Below, one piece after another: positions 45,486 through 53,346 of a DNA stretch of 57,346 nt. Position 1 is the first letter of the stretch. The number at the start of each line of letters is the position of its first letter. Below the pieces are notes generated by a model. The model ran no database searches, was not told the DNA's origin, and was given only the letters and a program-made list of their open reading frames with translations. Position numbers and translations under genes: made by a program. The DNA comes from UBA3064 sp023258775 (lineage in GTDB: Bacteria; Pseudomonadota; Gammaproteobacteria; Burkholderiales; Burkholderiaceae_E): contig JBIKXS010000020.1 of NCBI GenBank assembly GCA_044355655.1, positions 1-57,346 on the forward strand, given 5' to 3'.

Positions 45486-45967
45486 GAACTAGGTTCCGCA
45501 ATCATCGACATTCAGGTTCGTTGTTGGCTAGCCGGGGTTCCAATCGAGCCTGCGAAGATCACCGGGCGGTAATCTAAATTACTGAATTACAATGACTTGT
45601 TGTCATGTGGGTGCGGTTGATTACTGGGTTTATACACCGTCAGGCGGATTGATTTTCCATAATATGGAATTATGAGGTCGCCTGCCTCCGAATGTGGGTA
45701 TTTGGCACAGGCAACCAAAGGATCGTTTTTCGGAATGGACGGCAAATTACCGCCGTTAATTCTGAATAGTCGGCAGACCTTCGACGGGTTGGCTGGGAAA
45801 ATTTTGCGGTGCAGCAAGAACCCCAGCATCGTGGTGGCTCTTGCGTCTAAGGGAGACAGAAGCGTTGGTCAAATGGCAGCATGAGGAATTGGCAGCATTG
45901 AGGAAATGGCGGCCTTGCCAGACCGATCGGGCTAAGTATCATTGATGTTTATTACGGGGGTAAGGTG

Positions 45968-46393
45968 ATGCATTGCAAAGTTCGATGGGGTGGTCCAACG
46001 GGCATGAGTTTTCATGCTGAAACCGGAAGTGGTCATCTCGTGAGCATGGACGGGGCGCCAGAAGGTGGTGGGCGAAATCTGGCACCACGTCCGATGGAGA
46101 TGGTGCTTTTGGGCACTGGGGCATGCACTGCCTACGATGTTGTCCTGATTCTGCGTAAAAGTAACCAAGATGTTCGCGATTGCGAAGTGAGCCTTGAAGC
46201 AGCGCGCGCCGTAACCGACCCCAAAGTATTCACCGCAATCAAGATGCATTTTGTGGTTGTGGGCAAGGGCTTAAAGGCAAATTTGGTGGAGCGCGCTATC
46301 AAGCTCTCGCATGACAAGTATTGTTCTGCAACCGCAATGCTCGGCAAGTCAGCCAGCATTGCAATCGACTGGGAAATTAAAGAGGTCGATTAA
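45968..46393 (+). CDS. OsmC family protein (YhfA-like)
   Basis: 141 residues with the OsmC fold: RPMEMVLLGTGACTAYDVVLIL contains one conserved Cys in GACTAYD, and the second is in LSHDKYCSATAML. These are the redox Cys of OsmC/Ohr proteins. The ATG at 45968 has TAAGG upstream. Function in this subgroup is not established. Confidence 0.88.
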   Translation: MHCKVRWGGPTGMSFHAETGSGHLVSMDGAPEGGGRNLAPRPMEMVLLGTGACTAYDVVLILRKSNQDVRDCEVSLEAARAVTDPKVFTAIKMHFVVVGKGLKANLVERAIKLSHDKYCSATAMLGKSASIAIDWEIKEVD

Positions 46394-46504
46394 GACATCA
46401 TAAGGAGGTTGATTAAGACATCAACCTGGTAGCGCCGTCATCCATCGAAAGCGCTGTGATGAAAGCCTCGTGAGTTAAAACTAAGGGATGTTGCCTCGAC
46501 CTTA

Positions 46505-47260
46505 TTAAAGGTGGTAAGCCGTCTTTGTCATTAGCTTTGCACTTGCTTGCATTGCCCAATGCACCGCTTTGGGGAGCTCGTTTGCGCCTCGGCGCGCAGC
46601 CGATTCGGCATGAGCAGCTTCATCTTCTTTCATCGCCAAGAGGATTTGCCGGGAAATCACATCGCCTTCGGGCAGCTTGTCCAGATGTGAATCAAGATGC
46701 GCTTCCACCTGACGCTCGGTCTCGCGCATGAAGCCCAAACTCGTTCGATCGCCAAAGCGTCCAGACAAGTAACCGATGGCAAAAGCGCCCCCGTACCAAA
46801 GTGGATTGAGCATCGAAGTGCGTCCTCCAAGCTGATCGATCCGTGCCTTGGTCCAAGCGAGATGGTCAGCCTCTTCGCGTGAAGCCTGCATGAAGAAATT
46901 GCGAAGCTCGGGGTCAGCCGTTGACAAGGCATGGCCTTCATAGAGCGCTTGAGCGCAGATTTCGCCAACATGATTCACCCGCATTAATTTAGCGGCTAAG
47001 GCCATTTCTTGCTCATCAATGCTTGGCTTTTCGATCTGTTTCGCAGGCGACGGGGCAGTGGGCACTGTCTCCGGCAGGGCCATCGAGTTTGTCGAGCGCG
47101 AATCAAGCTTCAACGCAGAAGTTGGATCGCACGCCGGAGGTTGTTTCGAGTTGGTCAGAATTTCAGTCGGTGTACGAAGCGCGGGCCCGTTTCCCCGGAG
47201 GGTCGCCAAAGCACGGCCTAACACCCCCAGATATTGATCGCCTTTAGATACGCGTCTCAT
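46505..47260 (-). CDS. coq7: Demethoxyubiquinone hydroxylase Coq7
   Basis: A di-iron hydroxylase of ubiquinone biosynthesis. Ligand motifs are VNHVGEICAQALYEGH, REEADHL and MKEDEAAHAE. The protein is 251 residues; typical bacterial Coq7 is about 210, and the first 75 residues here are a low-complexity, non-conserved leader, so a later start is possible. Convergent with the OsmC-like gene. Confidence 0.93.
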   Translation of the reverse strand: MRRVSKGDQYLGVLGRALATLRGNGPALRTPTEILTNSKQPPACDPTSALKLDSRSTNSMALPETVPTAPSPAKQIEKPSIDEQEMALAAKLMRVNHVGEICAQALYEGHALSTADPELRNFFMQASREEADHLAWTKARIDQLGGRTSMLNPLWYGGAFAIGYLSGRFGDRTSLGFMRETERQVEAHLDSHLDKLPEGDVISRQILLAMKEDEAAHAESAARRGANELPKAVHWAMQASAKLMTKTAYHL

Positions 47261-47568
47261 TCTTTTTCTATGTCTTTCAAAAATCCAGTCACGTTCACAG
47301 TTTCACTCCAATAATCAGCGTTCGTTGTTCTCGGGCTAGGTGTAAGGTCCTGCTGGCATCGATTTGTGTTGTCATTGAGCAACGAACCGCATCGGATTCA
47401 CAACAAACTACGTCGATGCCCTGCCGAATTGTAGCGAAAGGGTTGGATGCGTCGCTACTTTGAGTCACAATCAATCCAACTTCAAACCAGTCGAAGCTCA
47501 TCGGTTGATGCTCGATTGGGGAGTTGTTCGGCGATGTGCCGATAATTCAGAAACTAGGAGAGTAACTC

Positions 47569-48795
47569 ATGAAGAAATCGCTTCTCGCGATTGCAATCGC
47601 AGCTGCTTTACCGGCCGTCGCATCGGCCCAAGTGACTATTTCTGGCTACGCTAAAGGTAGCTTTGATAGTTTTTCGATTGGCGACAAAAACGCCGCTAGG
47701 CTTGGCAAAACCTCAGAGAATCGTGTAACCGACCATTCGTCACGCATGATTTTCAGCGCGAACGAGCAAATCGATAATGATCTTTCTGGTGTTTTCCAAT
47801 TGGACTTGCGCTTTAATGTGGACCAAGTTGGACGCGCTGGTAATGAAGGTGCGGCGGCAGAACCAGGAAAACATGTTGCAACACCTAGCGCGGTTGGAAA
47901 CGTATTGAGCACTGGTAACAACCATGTCGGTATCGTCAGTAAGTCGATGGGTGCCCTGAGATTTGGGCGTTCAGACATTTACTACGGTAATACTGGCTCT
48001 GTATTGCCAAGTTCTACACACATCAACGCCTCTGCGCCTACTGTGATTCATAACCCAGGCGCAGCAATGGCCAACTGGTCGCGCACGCCAAACCTGATTT
48101 GGTACACCTCACCGACGGTCCAAGGATGGTCTGCGACTGCTGGCTATTCAACCAATCCACTGCGCGTGTCAGGTACTAACGAAACCGAAAACGACCTTAG
48201 CACGACTGCAGCGACTCGCAAGGGTAGCGGTACATTCTTCCAGGTCAATGGTACGGTTGGTCCGGTAGCATTAGCTTACGCTACCGTCAATCTCAAGTCT
48301 GACTACTTTGGCGGCACATGTACCCTTGCTAGCGGTAGCTGTATTTATGAATGGACGAACAACCCCAACCCGAATCAAAAGGGTAATGTTGTTACAGCTA
48401 TTTACCGTAGTGGTCCAATCGCTTTGGGAGCAGCTTACTCGGCTAACGAGACGTCAAGCAACACGAATATTAAGACTGAGCGTACGGCCTTCAACTTGAG
48501 TGCGGCCTACACGATGGGTAAGAATACCTTTGCACTTGAGCGTCAAACAGGCGGCGACCTTTCAAGGAACGGTGCTAAACAGGCCGAGACTGGATTAACC
48601 GGTACGGTACTCGCTTGGGACTACGCATTCTCCAAGCGCACGAACGTGGGTGTTACACACTTTATCCTTGAGAACGATAAGAATTCTAACGTTGGCCCCT
48701 TCTATTCAACCAGCAACACCTTTGGTGGACAGTTTGGTGCACTGGCTGGTGAGAAGTACACGGTTACAGCGTTCGTAATGCGTCACACATGGTAA
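47569..48795 (+). CDS. Gram-negative outer-membrane porin, complete copy
   Basis: A 408-residue beta-barrel porin of the betaproteobacterial OmpC-like family: signal peptide MKKSLLAIAIAAALPAVASA, then QVTISGYAKGSFDSF, and a C-terminal strand ending in TAFVMRHTW, where a terminal aromatic residue is the BAM recognition signal. AGGAGAG precedes the ATG. From its third codon, 640 bases are repeated at 56707-57346 with one mismatch. A 308-base space upstream (47261-47568) must hold the promoter; I see no other gene there. The element starts just after its terminator. Confidence 0.95.
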   Translation: MKKSLLAIAIAAALPAVASAQVTISGYAKGSFDSFSIGDKNAARLGKTSENRVTDHSSRMIFSANEQIDNDLSGVFQLDLRFNVDQVGRAGNEGAAAEPGKHVATPSAVGNVLSTGNNHVGIVSKSMGALRFGRSDIYYGNTGSVLPSSTHINASAPTVIHNPGAAMANWSRTPNLIWYTSPTVQGWSATAGYSTNPLRVSGTNETENDLSTTAATRKGSGTFFQVNGTVGPVALAYATVNLKSDYFGGTCTLASGSCIYEWTNNPNPNQKGNVVTAIYRSGPIALGAAYSANETSSNTNIKTERTAFNLSAAYTMGKNTFALERQTGGDLSRNGAKQAETGLTGTVLAWDYAFSKRTNVGVTHFILENDKNSNVGPFYSTSNTFGGQFGALAGEKYTVTAFVMRHTW

Positions 48796-48824
48796 TTTAG
48801 AACGTCGTTGGTTCTATAAGCCGG

Positions 48825-48848
48825 GGCCCGTCGAAAGACGGGCCTTTT
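48825..48848 (+). terminator. Terminator of the porin gene
   Basis: GGCCCGTC, tetraloop GAAA, GACGGGCC and TTTT: an 8-bp GC-rich stem starting 29 bases after the porin stop. Confidence 0.93.
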
Positions 48849-48918
48849 CGTTTGTATGTCCAGGCAACGGACTCAACAATCCAAGCAAATAGCGCAGTTG
48901 GGTATAGCTTGACCATCT

Positions 48919-50211
48919 GTGTCAAGCGAAGCAAGTAACGATGCTGTATTCAGGGCCAAGCGCTCAAGGTCATGCCCACTGCGGTTGACGTTTTGTCGGA
49001 TCGAGGGTCAAGCGGCCTCGCTGACCTTATACCGTATCGAAGCGAGCAGCTTTTGGCAGTGCCGTTTCTTTCACGCTGGAAAGATGCTCACGAAAAGTAC
49101 GCGGACTGCGCAACTTGATGAGGCCAAGCGATTCGCGCTTGCTTTTCACCACAGCAAAGTACACCAAACAACGAGCGAACTCATGGCCGATGCAATGCCA
49201 GGCCCAGTGCGCTTTGGTGAGTTAGCGAAACAGCTCATGCGTCACGAGGCAACCCGCAAAGATCGGGGCGAGTTTGCCGAGCTCTCTTATCGTGCTGATC
49301 AGATTCGCCTTGCAACAGAAATTATTCCCTTCTTTGGGCCAATGCCAGTGAAGGCAATTACCGCGCAGCATGTGGAGTCTTTTTACTTCAAACTCACTTC
49401 GCGCGCCCTATCGAGCACGACCTTATCGCTCTACTTGATGACGCTTAGAAAAGTGCTCAAGTACGCACGCACCTTGAGCATCATTGAGACCTTGCCAACG
49501 ATGCCTTCGGTCAAGATCAAGAAGCGTTCGAGGGGAAGTTTTACACCGACTGAGTACGTGACGCTCATACGAAGCGCGCGACAAGTGGTTGGAAGCACGG
49601 TGCTTGACGCAACCGAGGTGATTCCAAAACGATTCTGGATCATCCCGAAATATAGACGCTACCCACAAGATTTAGCCTACGTCATCGCCTTTATGGTGAA
49701 CAGTTTCATCAGACCAAGCGATCTGAAGACGCTTCGTCATCGACACGTTGAAGTGGTGCGAGGCCCGCACAATTACCTTCGACTGACTTTGCCAGAGACC
49801 AAAGCGCATGATGCACCGATTGTCACGCTCAGACCCGCTGTGCGCTTGTATGAACGTTTGCTCAAGCAACAACAGTGTCAAGGTTTTGGAAGACCCGATG
49901 ACTTCTTGTTTTTGCCTCTCGAACAGAATCGAAACTATGGCTTGGCTGTGTTGGGCTGGATGTTCCGACACTTACTTGACAAGTTAGGGTTACGAAATGG
50001 CCCACACGGGCACCCTAGAACGCTCTACTCACTGCGACACACAGCGATCACGCTTCGTTTGCTCTATGGCACAGGTATCGACATGTTGACACTCGCAAGA
50101 AATGCGAGAACTAGCGTCGAGATGATCGAGCGACACTACGCTAGTGCGCTTACTGCTGAGCGAAACATCGGTATGTTGCAGAGCAAACGCGGCCCAAGGC
50201 AACGAAACTAA
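48919..50211 (+). CDS. Tyrosine recombinase / site-specific integrase
   Basis: A 430-residue phage-type integrase. The N-terminal part (about 45-75, FWQCRFFHAGKMLTKSTRT and LDEAKRFA) resembles the arm-binding beta domain of such enzymes, and a SAM-like core-binding domain lies about 95-185. Catalytic residues seen are Arg265 (IRPSDLK), Lys295 (PETKAHD), Arg373 in YSLRHT, where Tyr370 replaces the usual His of HxxR, and Tyr407 (IERHYAS). The GTG start at 48919 lacks a strong ribosome binding site; the ATG at 49084 would delete the N-terminal beta domain. It is the first gene of the element, next to the intact porin. Confidence 0.88.
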   Translation: MSSEASNDAVFRAKRSRSCPLRLTFCRIEGQAASLTLYRIEASSFWQCRFFHAGKMLTKSTRTAQLDEAKRFALAFHHSKVHQTTSELMADAMPGPVRFGELAKQLMRHEATRKDRGEFAELSYRADQIRLATEIIPFFGPMPVKAITAQHVESFYFKLTSRALSSTTLSLYLMTLRKVLKYARTLSIIETLPTMPSVKIKKRSRGSFTPTEYVTLIRSARQVVGSTVLDATEVIPKRFWIIPKYRRYPQDLAYVIAFMVNSFIRPSDLKTLRHRHVEVVRGPHNYLRLTLPETKAHDAPIVTLRPAVRLYERLLKQQQCQGFGRPDDFLFLPLEQNRNYGLAVLGWMFRHLLDKLGLRNGPHGHPRTLYSLRHTAITLRLLYGTGIDMLTLARNARTSVEMIERHYASALTAERNIGMLQSKRGPRQRN

Positions 50212-50215
50212 ACGC

Positions 50216-50241
50216 AAGCGTCCCAAAACGAGACGCTCAGC
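50216..50241. repeat. 26-base inverted repeat, copy A (with 54298-54323)
   Basis: This 26-base sequence is the exact reverse complement of 54298-54323, 4.06 kb away. It folds as GCGTCTC, loop GTTTT, GGGACGC on the minus strand, where it follows the stop of the DUF6641-like gene. It probably acts as a terminator-type hairpin, though the T run is weak. Confidence 0.85.
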
Positions 50242-50247
50242 ACGTTA

Positions 50248-50709
50248 TCAATGTGGTTTTGCCCTAAACCGTGCCTTCAATTGATCAGAAGCAGCTTGAA
50301 TCAACAGATCTAACTCCCCAGCATCAAGCGCAATGAGTATGCGCTCAAGCATCGGAATCAACGCCGCGACGGAGTCAAGCTCAAGCGCTGTCTTACCTTT
50401 TTGAAACTCTAGGGCCTTAGACCCATACTTGATTTCAAGGCCGATTTTTCCATGCTCAGAAGTAAACCACCAGCAGCGAAGCCTTATGCGGTGTTCCGTC
50501 TCGCGTTGTTCCCCAGAGATGCGATCGGTCACGAGGCGACGACGTATGGTATGAAGTGGGTGTCCGTCTAGCTGCGCTTGAGCGAGCTCAATTTGCTGTT
50601 TGAGTCTTTTCCTAAGTTTCGCGCGACGAAACTCGATGGGTGTTGGGGGCGTAGCTCGCTTTGGCGCGAACCACTTGAGGCCTTGCAAGATGGTCATTGA
50701 TTGATTCAT
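50248..50709 (-). CDS. DUF6641-like protein
   Basis: A 153-residue basic protein. Its pattern (LRKRLKQQIELAQAQLDG, then LRCWWFTSEHGKIGLEIKYGSKALEFQKGKTALE, and a C-terminal helix with DAGELDLLIQAASDQLK) matches, from memory, small proteins of DUF6641 found on integrative elements; a profile search is needed. Function unknown. It is divergent from the HUH initiator gene, with inverted repeats in the gap between them, so it could be a regulator or an initiator accessory factor. It is convergent with the integrase. Confidence 0.65.
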   Translation of the reverse strand: MNQSMTILQGLKWFAPKRATPPTPIEFRRAKLRKRLKQQIELAQAQLDGHPLHTIRRRLVTDRISGEQRETEHRIRLRCWWFTSEHGKIGLEIKYGSKALEFQKGKTALELDSVAALIPMLERILIALDAGELDLLIQAASDQLKARFRAKPH

Positions 50710-50711
50710 TA

Positions 50712-50774
50712 TAAAGAACGATAAGCGATTATCTCTTTACAATGATTTGGTTTTTGCTGGAACGGCTCGCAAAA
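50712..50774. promoter_or_regulatory. Inverted repeats between divergent genes: operator or replication origin candidate
   Basis: Two inverted repeats lie in the 114-base gap. 50712-50739 pairs TAAAGA/TCTTTA outside and GATAA/TTATC inside around GCGA, with a 2-base bulge. TTTTGC/GCAAAA at 50752-50774 encloses 11 bases. The location beside an HUH initiator gene is typical for a double-strand origin with its nick site, and equally for an autoregulatory operator. Confidence 0.5.
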
Positions 50775-50823
50775 CAATTGGTTATTTTGTACTTTTATTT
50801 GGTATGGCATAAATAAATGCATC

Positions 50824-51381
50824 ATGACAAACGTTCATCAATCTACTGGCATTGTGCAAACACACGACAGTCTGCTACAGCAAGCGTTGAATCAGTGGCT
50901 CGCGATGCACCATGGGGCGTTTACGCATGCAGCGACATTTACATTTAACGAGCGACGAGTATGGAGGTTCATCGGAGCCAGCACTCAGTTTATAACTCCG
51001 CATGATGAGGGCATGATCGCGCTCTTGCGAAAGACGATGCGTTTGTTTCAGCGTCGGCTTGAGCGTTCGCTTTATGGGAACGCAGCTAAGCGCTATGGAC
51101 AACGTTTGCTTTTTATTCCAATGCTGGAGGGACTTCGTTGTGGCGAGTTTCCACACTATCACGCAGCGTTGGGGGTTGACGAGGCTCGAACTGCATCGCT
51201 CGCAACGAAGATCAAGCGTGCGTGGACTTCGTTACCATTTGCAGGACATCACATTGAGCTAGTACCTTACAGGGATCAAGGGTGGCTCAGCTACAGCACG
51301 AAAGCTGCGTATCGAGTCAATCAGCACTCGATTGATTGGGAAAGCGTGAGCGTTCCACTTCGATCCCCAATCCCTTGCTGA
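50824..51381 (+). CDS. HUH-type rolling-circle replication initiator
   Basis: A 185-residue protein with the three motifs of HUH endonucleases in order: motif 1 HAATFTFN (35-42), motif 2 FPHYHAALGV (109-118, His111 and His113 being the metal pair), and motif 3 LSYSTKAAY (155-163, Tyr157 and Lys160, YxxK form). Such proteins nick one DNA strand and bind to its 5' end to start rolling-circle replication or transposition. The size suggests a nuclease domain with no helicase, so host UvrD/Rep would be needed. No clear ribosome binding site. I do not recognise the exact family; small Rep proteins of filamentous phages and plasmids are alternatives. Confidence 0.78.
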   Translation: MTNVHQSTGIVQTHDSLLQQALNQWLAMHHGAFTHAATFTFNERRVWRFIGASTQFITPHDEGMIALLRKTMRLFQRRLERSLYGNAAKRYGQRLLFIPMLEGLRCGEFPHYHAALGVDEARTASLATKIKRAWTSLPFAGHHIELVPYRDQGWLSYSTKAAYRVNQHSIDWESVSVPLRSPIPC

Positions 51382-51491
51382 GCAAAGCTCCTTGGGGTTG
51401 CGCATGAAAAGCGTGATCGCTTTATTTGTCTCACCACGTCCATAGCAATCTATGCGTTCAGATGAACGAACATCAAGCGCAACCTTAGCGA

Positions 51492-51590
51492 CAGATCGTT
51501 GATTGTCGATCTGCTTTCAGCGAGATAGGTTATTCGATATGCATCGTATACCGTTATCGGATGCAACAGCATCAGTTTTTTAAAAAAACT
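51492..51590. repeat. Cluster of inverted repeats in a 378-base gene-free gap
   Basis: Between the HUH initiator and the small recombinase (51382-51759) there is no gene that I can support. The gap contains CAGATCG/CGATCTG (51492-51513), GATGC-AACA-GCATC (about 51560-51573) and a T/A-rich palindrome AGTTTTTT/AAAAAACT (51574-51590). AT-rich DNA follows to 51690. Candidate roles are recombinase binding sites, an origin or a terminator. Confidence 0.6.
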
Positions 51591-51759
51591 CGCAGGCATT
51601 GAGCCAGATATAAACCAATACAAAGAACACAAAGCATTGGTCTTCGCTTAAGTTATTGATCTATATAGTATTGTATTTTATACCGATCACGGTTGCCCTT
51701 TCAGACCAAAGGGTTCATCATAAATACATACAAACTCGTTGGTATTGAAAGGAGAACAG

Positions 51760-52365
51760 ATGGCACAGGCTCGAGTTTTAACAGACAGAGATGTGGGCCG
51801 CGTGTTGCGTTATATCGCAAATCACAAACACGCATCTCGCAACAGAGCGATGTTTTTGCTCACGACGCAAACGGGTATGCGTATTGGCGAGGTCGCGGCG
51901 TTACGTCTATCGCAAGTGCTGACAAAAGACGGCAAGATCAGAGATGAGATTCGGCTCGCACCAGATCAGACCAAAGGGGGTCGAGGTCGCTTGGTGATCT
52001 TGTCAGAAAAGGCGCAGCACGAGATTCATCACTACTTGTCGGTGAGATTTCGGCTCAAGGACTTGTTTCCCTTGACGATGACAGATACGAATCGAGCGCT
52101 CTTTTGTACGCAGAAAAATCCAGATCGAGGCTTCAGTGCGTCGACGCTATCGCAGCACTTTCACTACATGTATCGGCGCGCGGGCATCGATGGGGCAAGT
52201 AGCCATAGTGGGCGTCGTAGCTTCATTACCCATCTAGCGGAGAAGGGCGTATCGGTGCGGGTGTTGATGGAGCTCGCTGGACATCGCAGCTTAGCTGTGA
52301 CGCAGCGCTATATCGAGACAAATCCCTCAATGCTCAGACGAGCAGTCGAGTTGCTCAGAATCTAG
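51760..52365 (+). CDS. Small tyrosine recombinase, catalytic domain only (FimB-like)
   Basis: A 201-residue recombinase, the size of FimB/FimE, without a core-binding N-terminal domain. All catalytic positions are present: Arg41 (TGMRIGE), Lys72 (TKGGRG), His149 and Arg152 (SHSGRRS), His175 (AGHRS) and Tyr184 (TQRYIE). The ATG at 51760 has an ideal AAAGGAGA upstream; a TTG at 51739 is less likely. Enzymes of this size invert promoters or resolve/integrate small elements. A perfect 14-bp palindrome overlaps its stop codon. Confidence 0.88.
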   Translation: MAQARVLTDRDVGRVLRYIANHKHASRNRAMFLLTTQTGMRIGEVAALRLSQVLTKDGKIRDEIRLAPDQTKGGRGRLVILSEKAQHEIHHYLSVRFRLKDLFPLTMTDTNRALFCTQKNPDRGFSASTLSQHFHYMYRRAGIDGASSHSGRRSFITHLAEKGVSVRVLMELAGHRSLAVTQRYIETNPSMLRRAVELLRI

Positions 52366-52382
52366 GGGCTAGATTCTGAGCA
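52352..52382. repeat. Perfect 14-bp inverted repeat with 3-base loop over the recombinase stop codon
   Basis: TGCTCAGAATCTAG, GGG, CTAGATTCTGAGCA. The stop TAG is the end of the left arm. No T run follows on either strand, so it is not a canonical terminator. It is long and perfect enough for a cruciform or a recombination core. Confidence 0.9.
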
Positions 52383-52444
52383 TGGGCTTCGTGGTGTGTG
52401 GGTTGCGGCGAAGCTTGGCTTTGCCAATTGAGGCTTAGACTAGG

Positions 52445-53224
52445 TCATGCAGCAACTTGCGCTGAGTATTCATTCTCTGCTTGAGGGCCTGCAAAATTAA
52501 CGACTTCTTGCTTAAGCATCGCTGATTCTTCTTTGGCAATCGTTATCTGCTTTGCTGCTGACTTCACCAAACCGTCATAAACGGTGTCACTTAAGTGTGG
52601 TACCACGCAGATGATGTCAAATCCACCTTGATCGTTAGGTTCTGCGATGAGCACAGAGCGACTCTCTGGCTTAATGCCACTAAGCGTGACTTGAGCAAGT
52701 GGGACGCTACGACGAGCTTCGATCTCTTGGGTCAAGGCGCAGACTTCATGAGCAATGCGCTGACGCTTTGCTTGTGTCTCTTCGCTTAGCGTGATCAGCT
52801 TACATGCCCCATCAATACCACCAACGCTGTCAAGCCACTGAGGCAGATCGGCTGCTGCAATGGCGTGGGATTTAGCAGCTTCGATGACATAGCGATAGCG
52901 CATGACACGCTTACGGTCGCTCTTAAAGACATAGCGAATGAGGATACCGAGCGTGGTTGAGGTCTTCTGGGTACGGATCCCATCGTTGAGGAGTTTTTCA
53001 ATTAAAGCAGCGCGGAATGCCTTTCGTAAGCTGTCTTCTGTCATCACAAAATGATCCTCGTAAGCAGCGTAGGTTTTGCTCAAGAGACTGTAGAGGGCTT
53101 GGGTCGCTGAGCGATAAACACTCGACTCCCAATCGGCGCGTTCGTCGCTCAGCACATTGAGTTTGCTCAACACGACGGTCGTTTGAGCTTCGAAGTTGGT
53201 TTCGGGGGTGATTGATGTGGTCAT
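52445..53224 (-). CDS. Element protein of unknown function, 259 residues
   Basis: I do not recognise this protein. It is mostly helical, with no signal peptide or membrane segment. Visible features are an ADLPQWLDSVGGIDG segment (about 126-140) following a basic RKRVMRYRYVIEAAKSHA stretch, a coiled-coil-prone part with EETQAKRQRIAHEVCALTQEIEARR, and an acidic C terminus. The ATG has AAGGAGA upstream, so it is well expressed in principle. Convergent with the FimB-like gene and divergent from the 53347 gene. A DNA-binding or partition role is conceivable but not supported by a motif. Confidence 0.75.
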   Translation of the reverse strand: MTTSITPETNFEAQTTVVLSKLNVLSDERADWESSVYRSATQALYSLLSKTYAAYEDHFVMTEDSLRKAFRAALIEKLLNDGIRTQKTSTTLGILIRYVFKSDRKRVMRYRYVIEAAKSHAIAAADLPQWLDSVGGIDGACKLITLSEETQAKRQRIAHEVCALTQEIEARRSVPLAQVTLSGIKPESRSVLIAEPNDQGGFDIICVVPHLSDTVYDGLVKSAAKQITIAKEESAMLKQEVVNFAGPQAENEYSAQVAA

Positions 53225-53346
53225 TTGAATCTCCTTGGGTAGTTCAGCGTTCGTCAGACACCGTGTCTTTCGCTTTGCTGATGGGATCCATTTAACCAGT
53301 CGTTACCATATACTGTCCTCACTACGTTTTCAGTTGATAACACTAT

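Noticed and set aside
45587..45884. Two short overlapping ORFs (80 and 70 residues) between the small RNA and the OsmC-like gene
   Set aside because: Opposite strands, overlapping each other, no family-like motifs and no clear ribosome binding site.
46380..46425. A duplicated ~20-base GATTAAGACATCA segment after the OsmC-like stop
   Set aside because: Looks like a simple local duplication at the gene end; no function suggested.
47295..47501. 68-residue minus-strand ORF upstream of the porin
   Set aside because: No recognisable domain and it occupies the region where the porin promoter should lie; not supported.
48849..48918. A 9-base TCGTTTGTA match between the left edge (48848 region) and the right palindrome array (56591 region) as an att core
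   Set aside because: Nine bases is within chance for two AT-rich regions and no longer alignment surrounds it.
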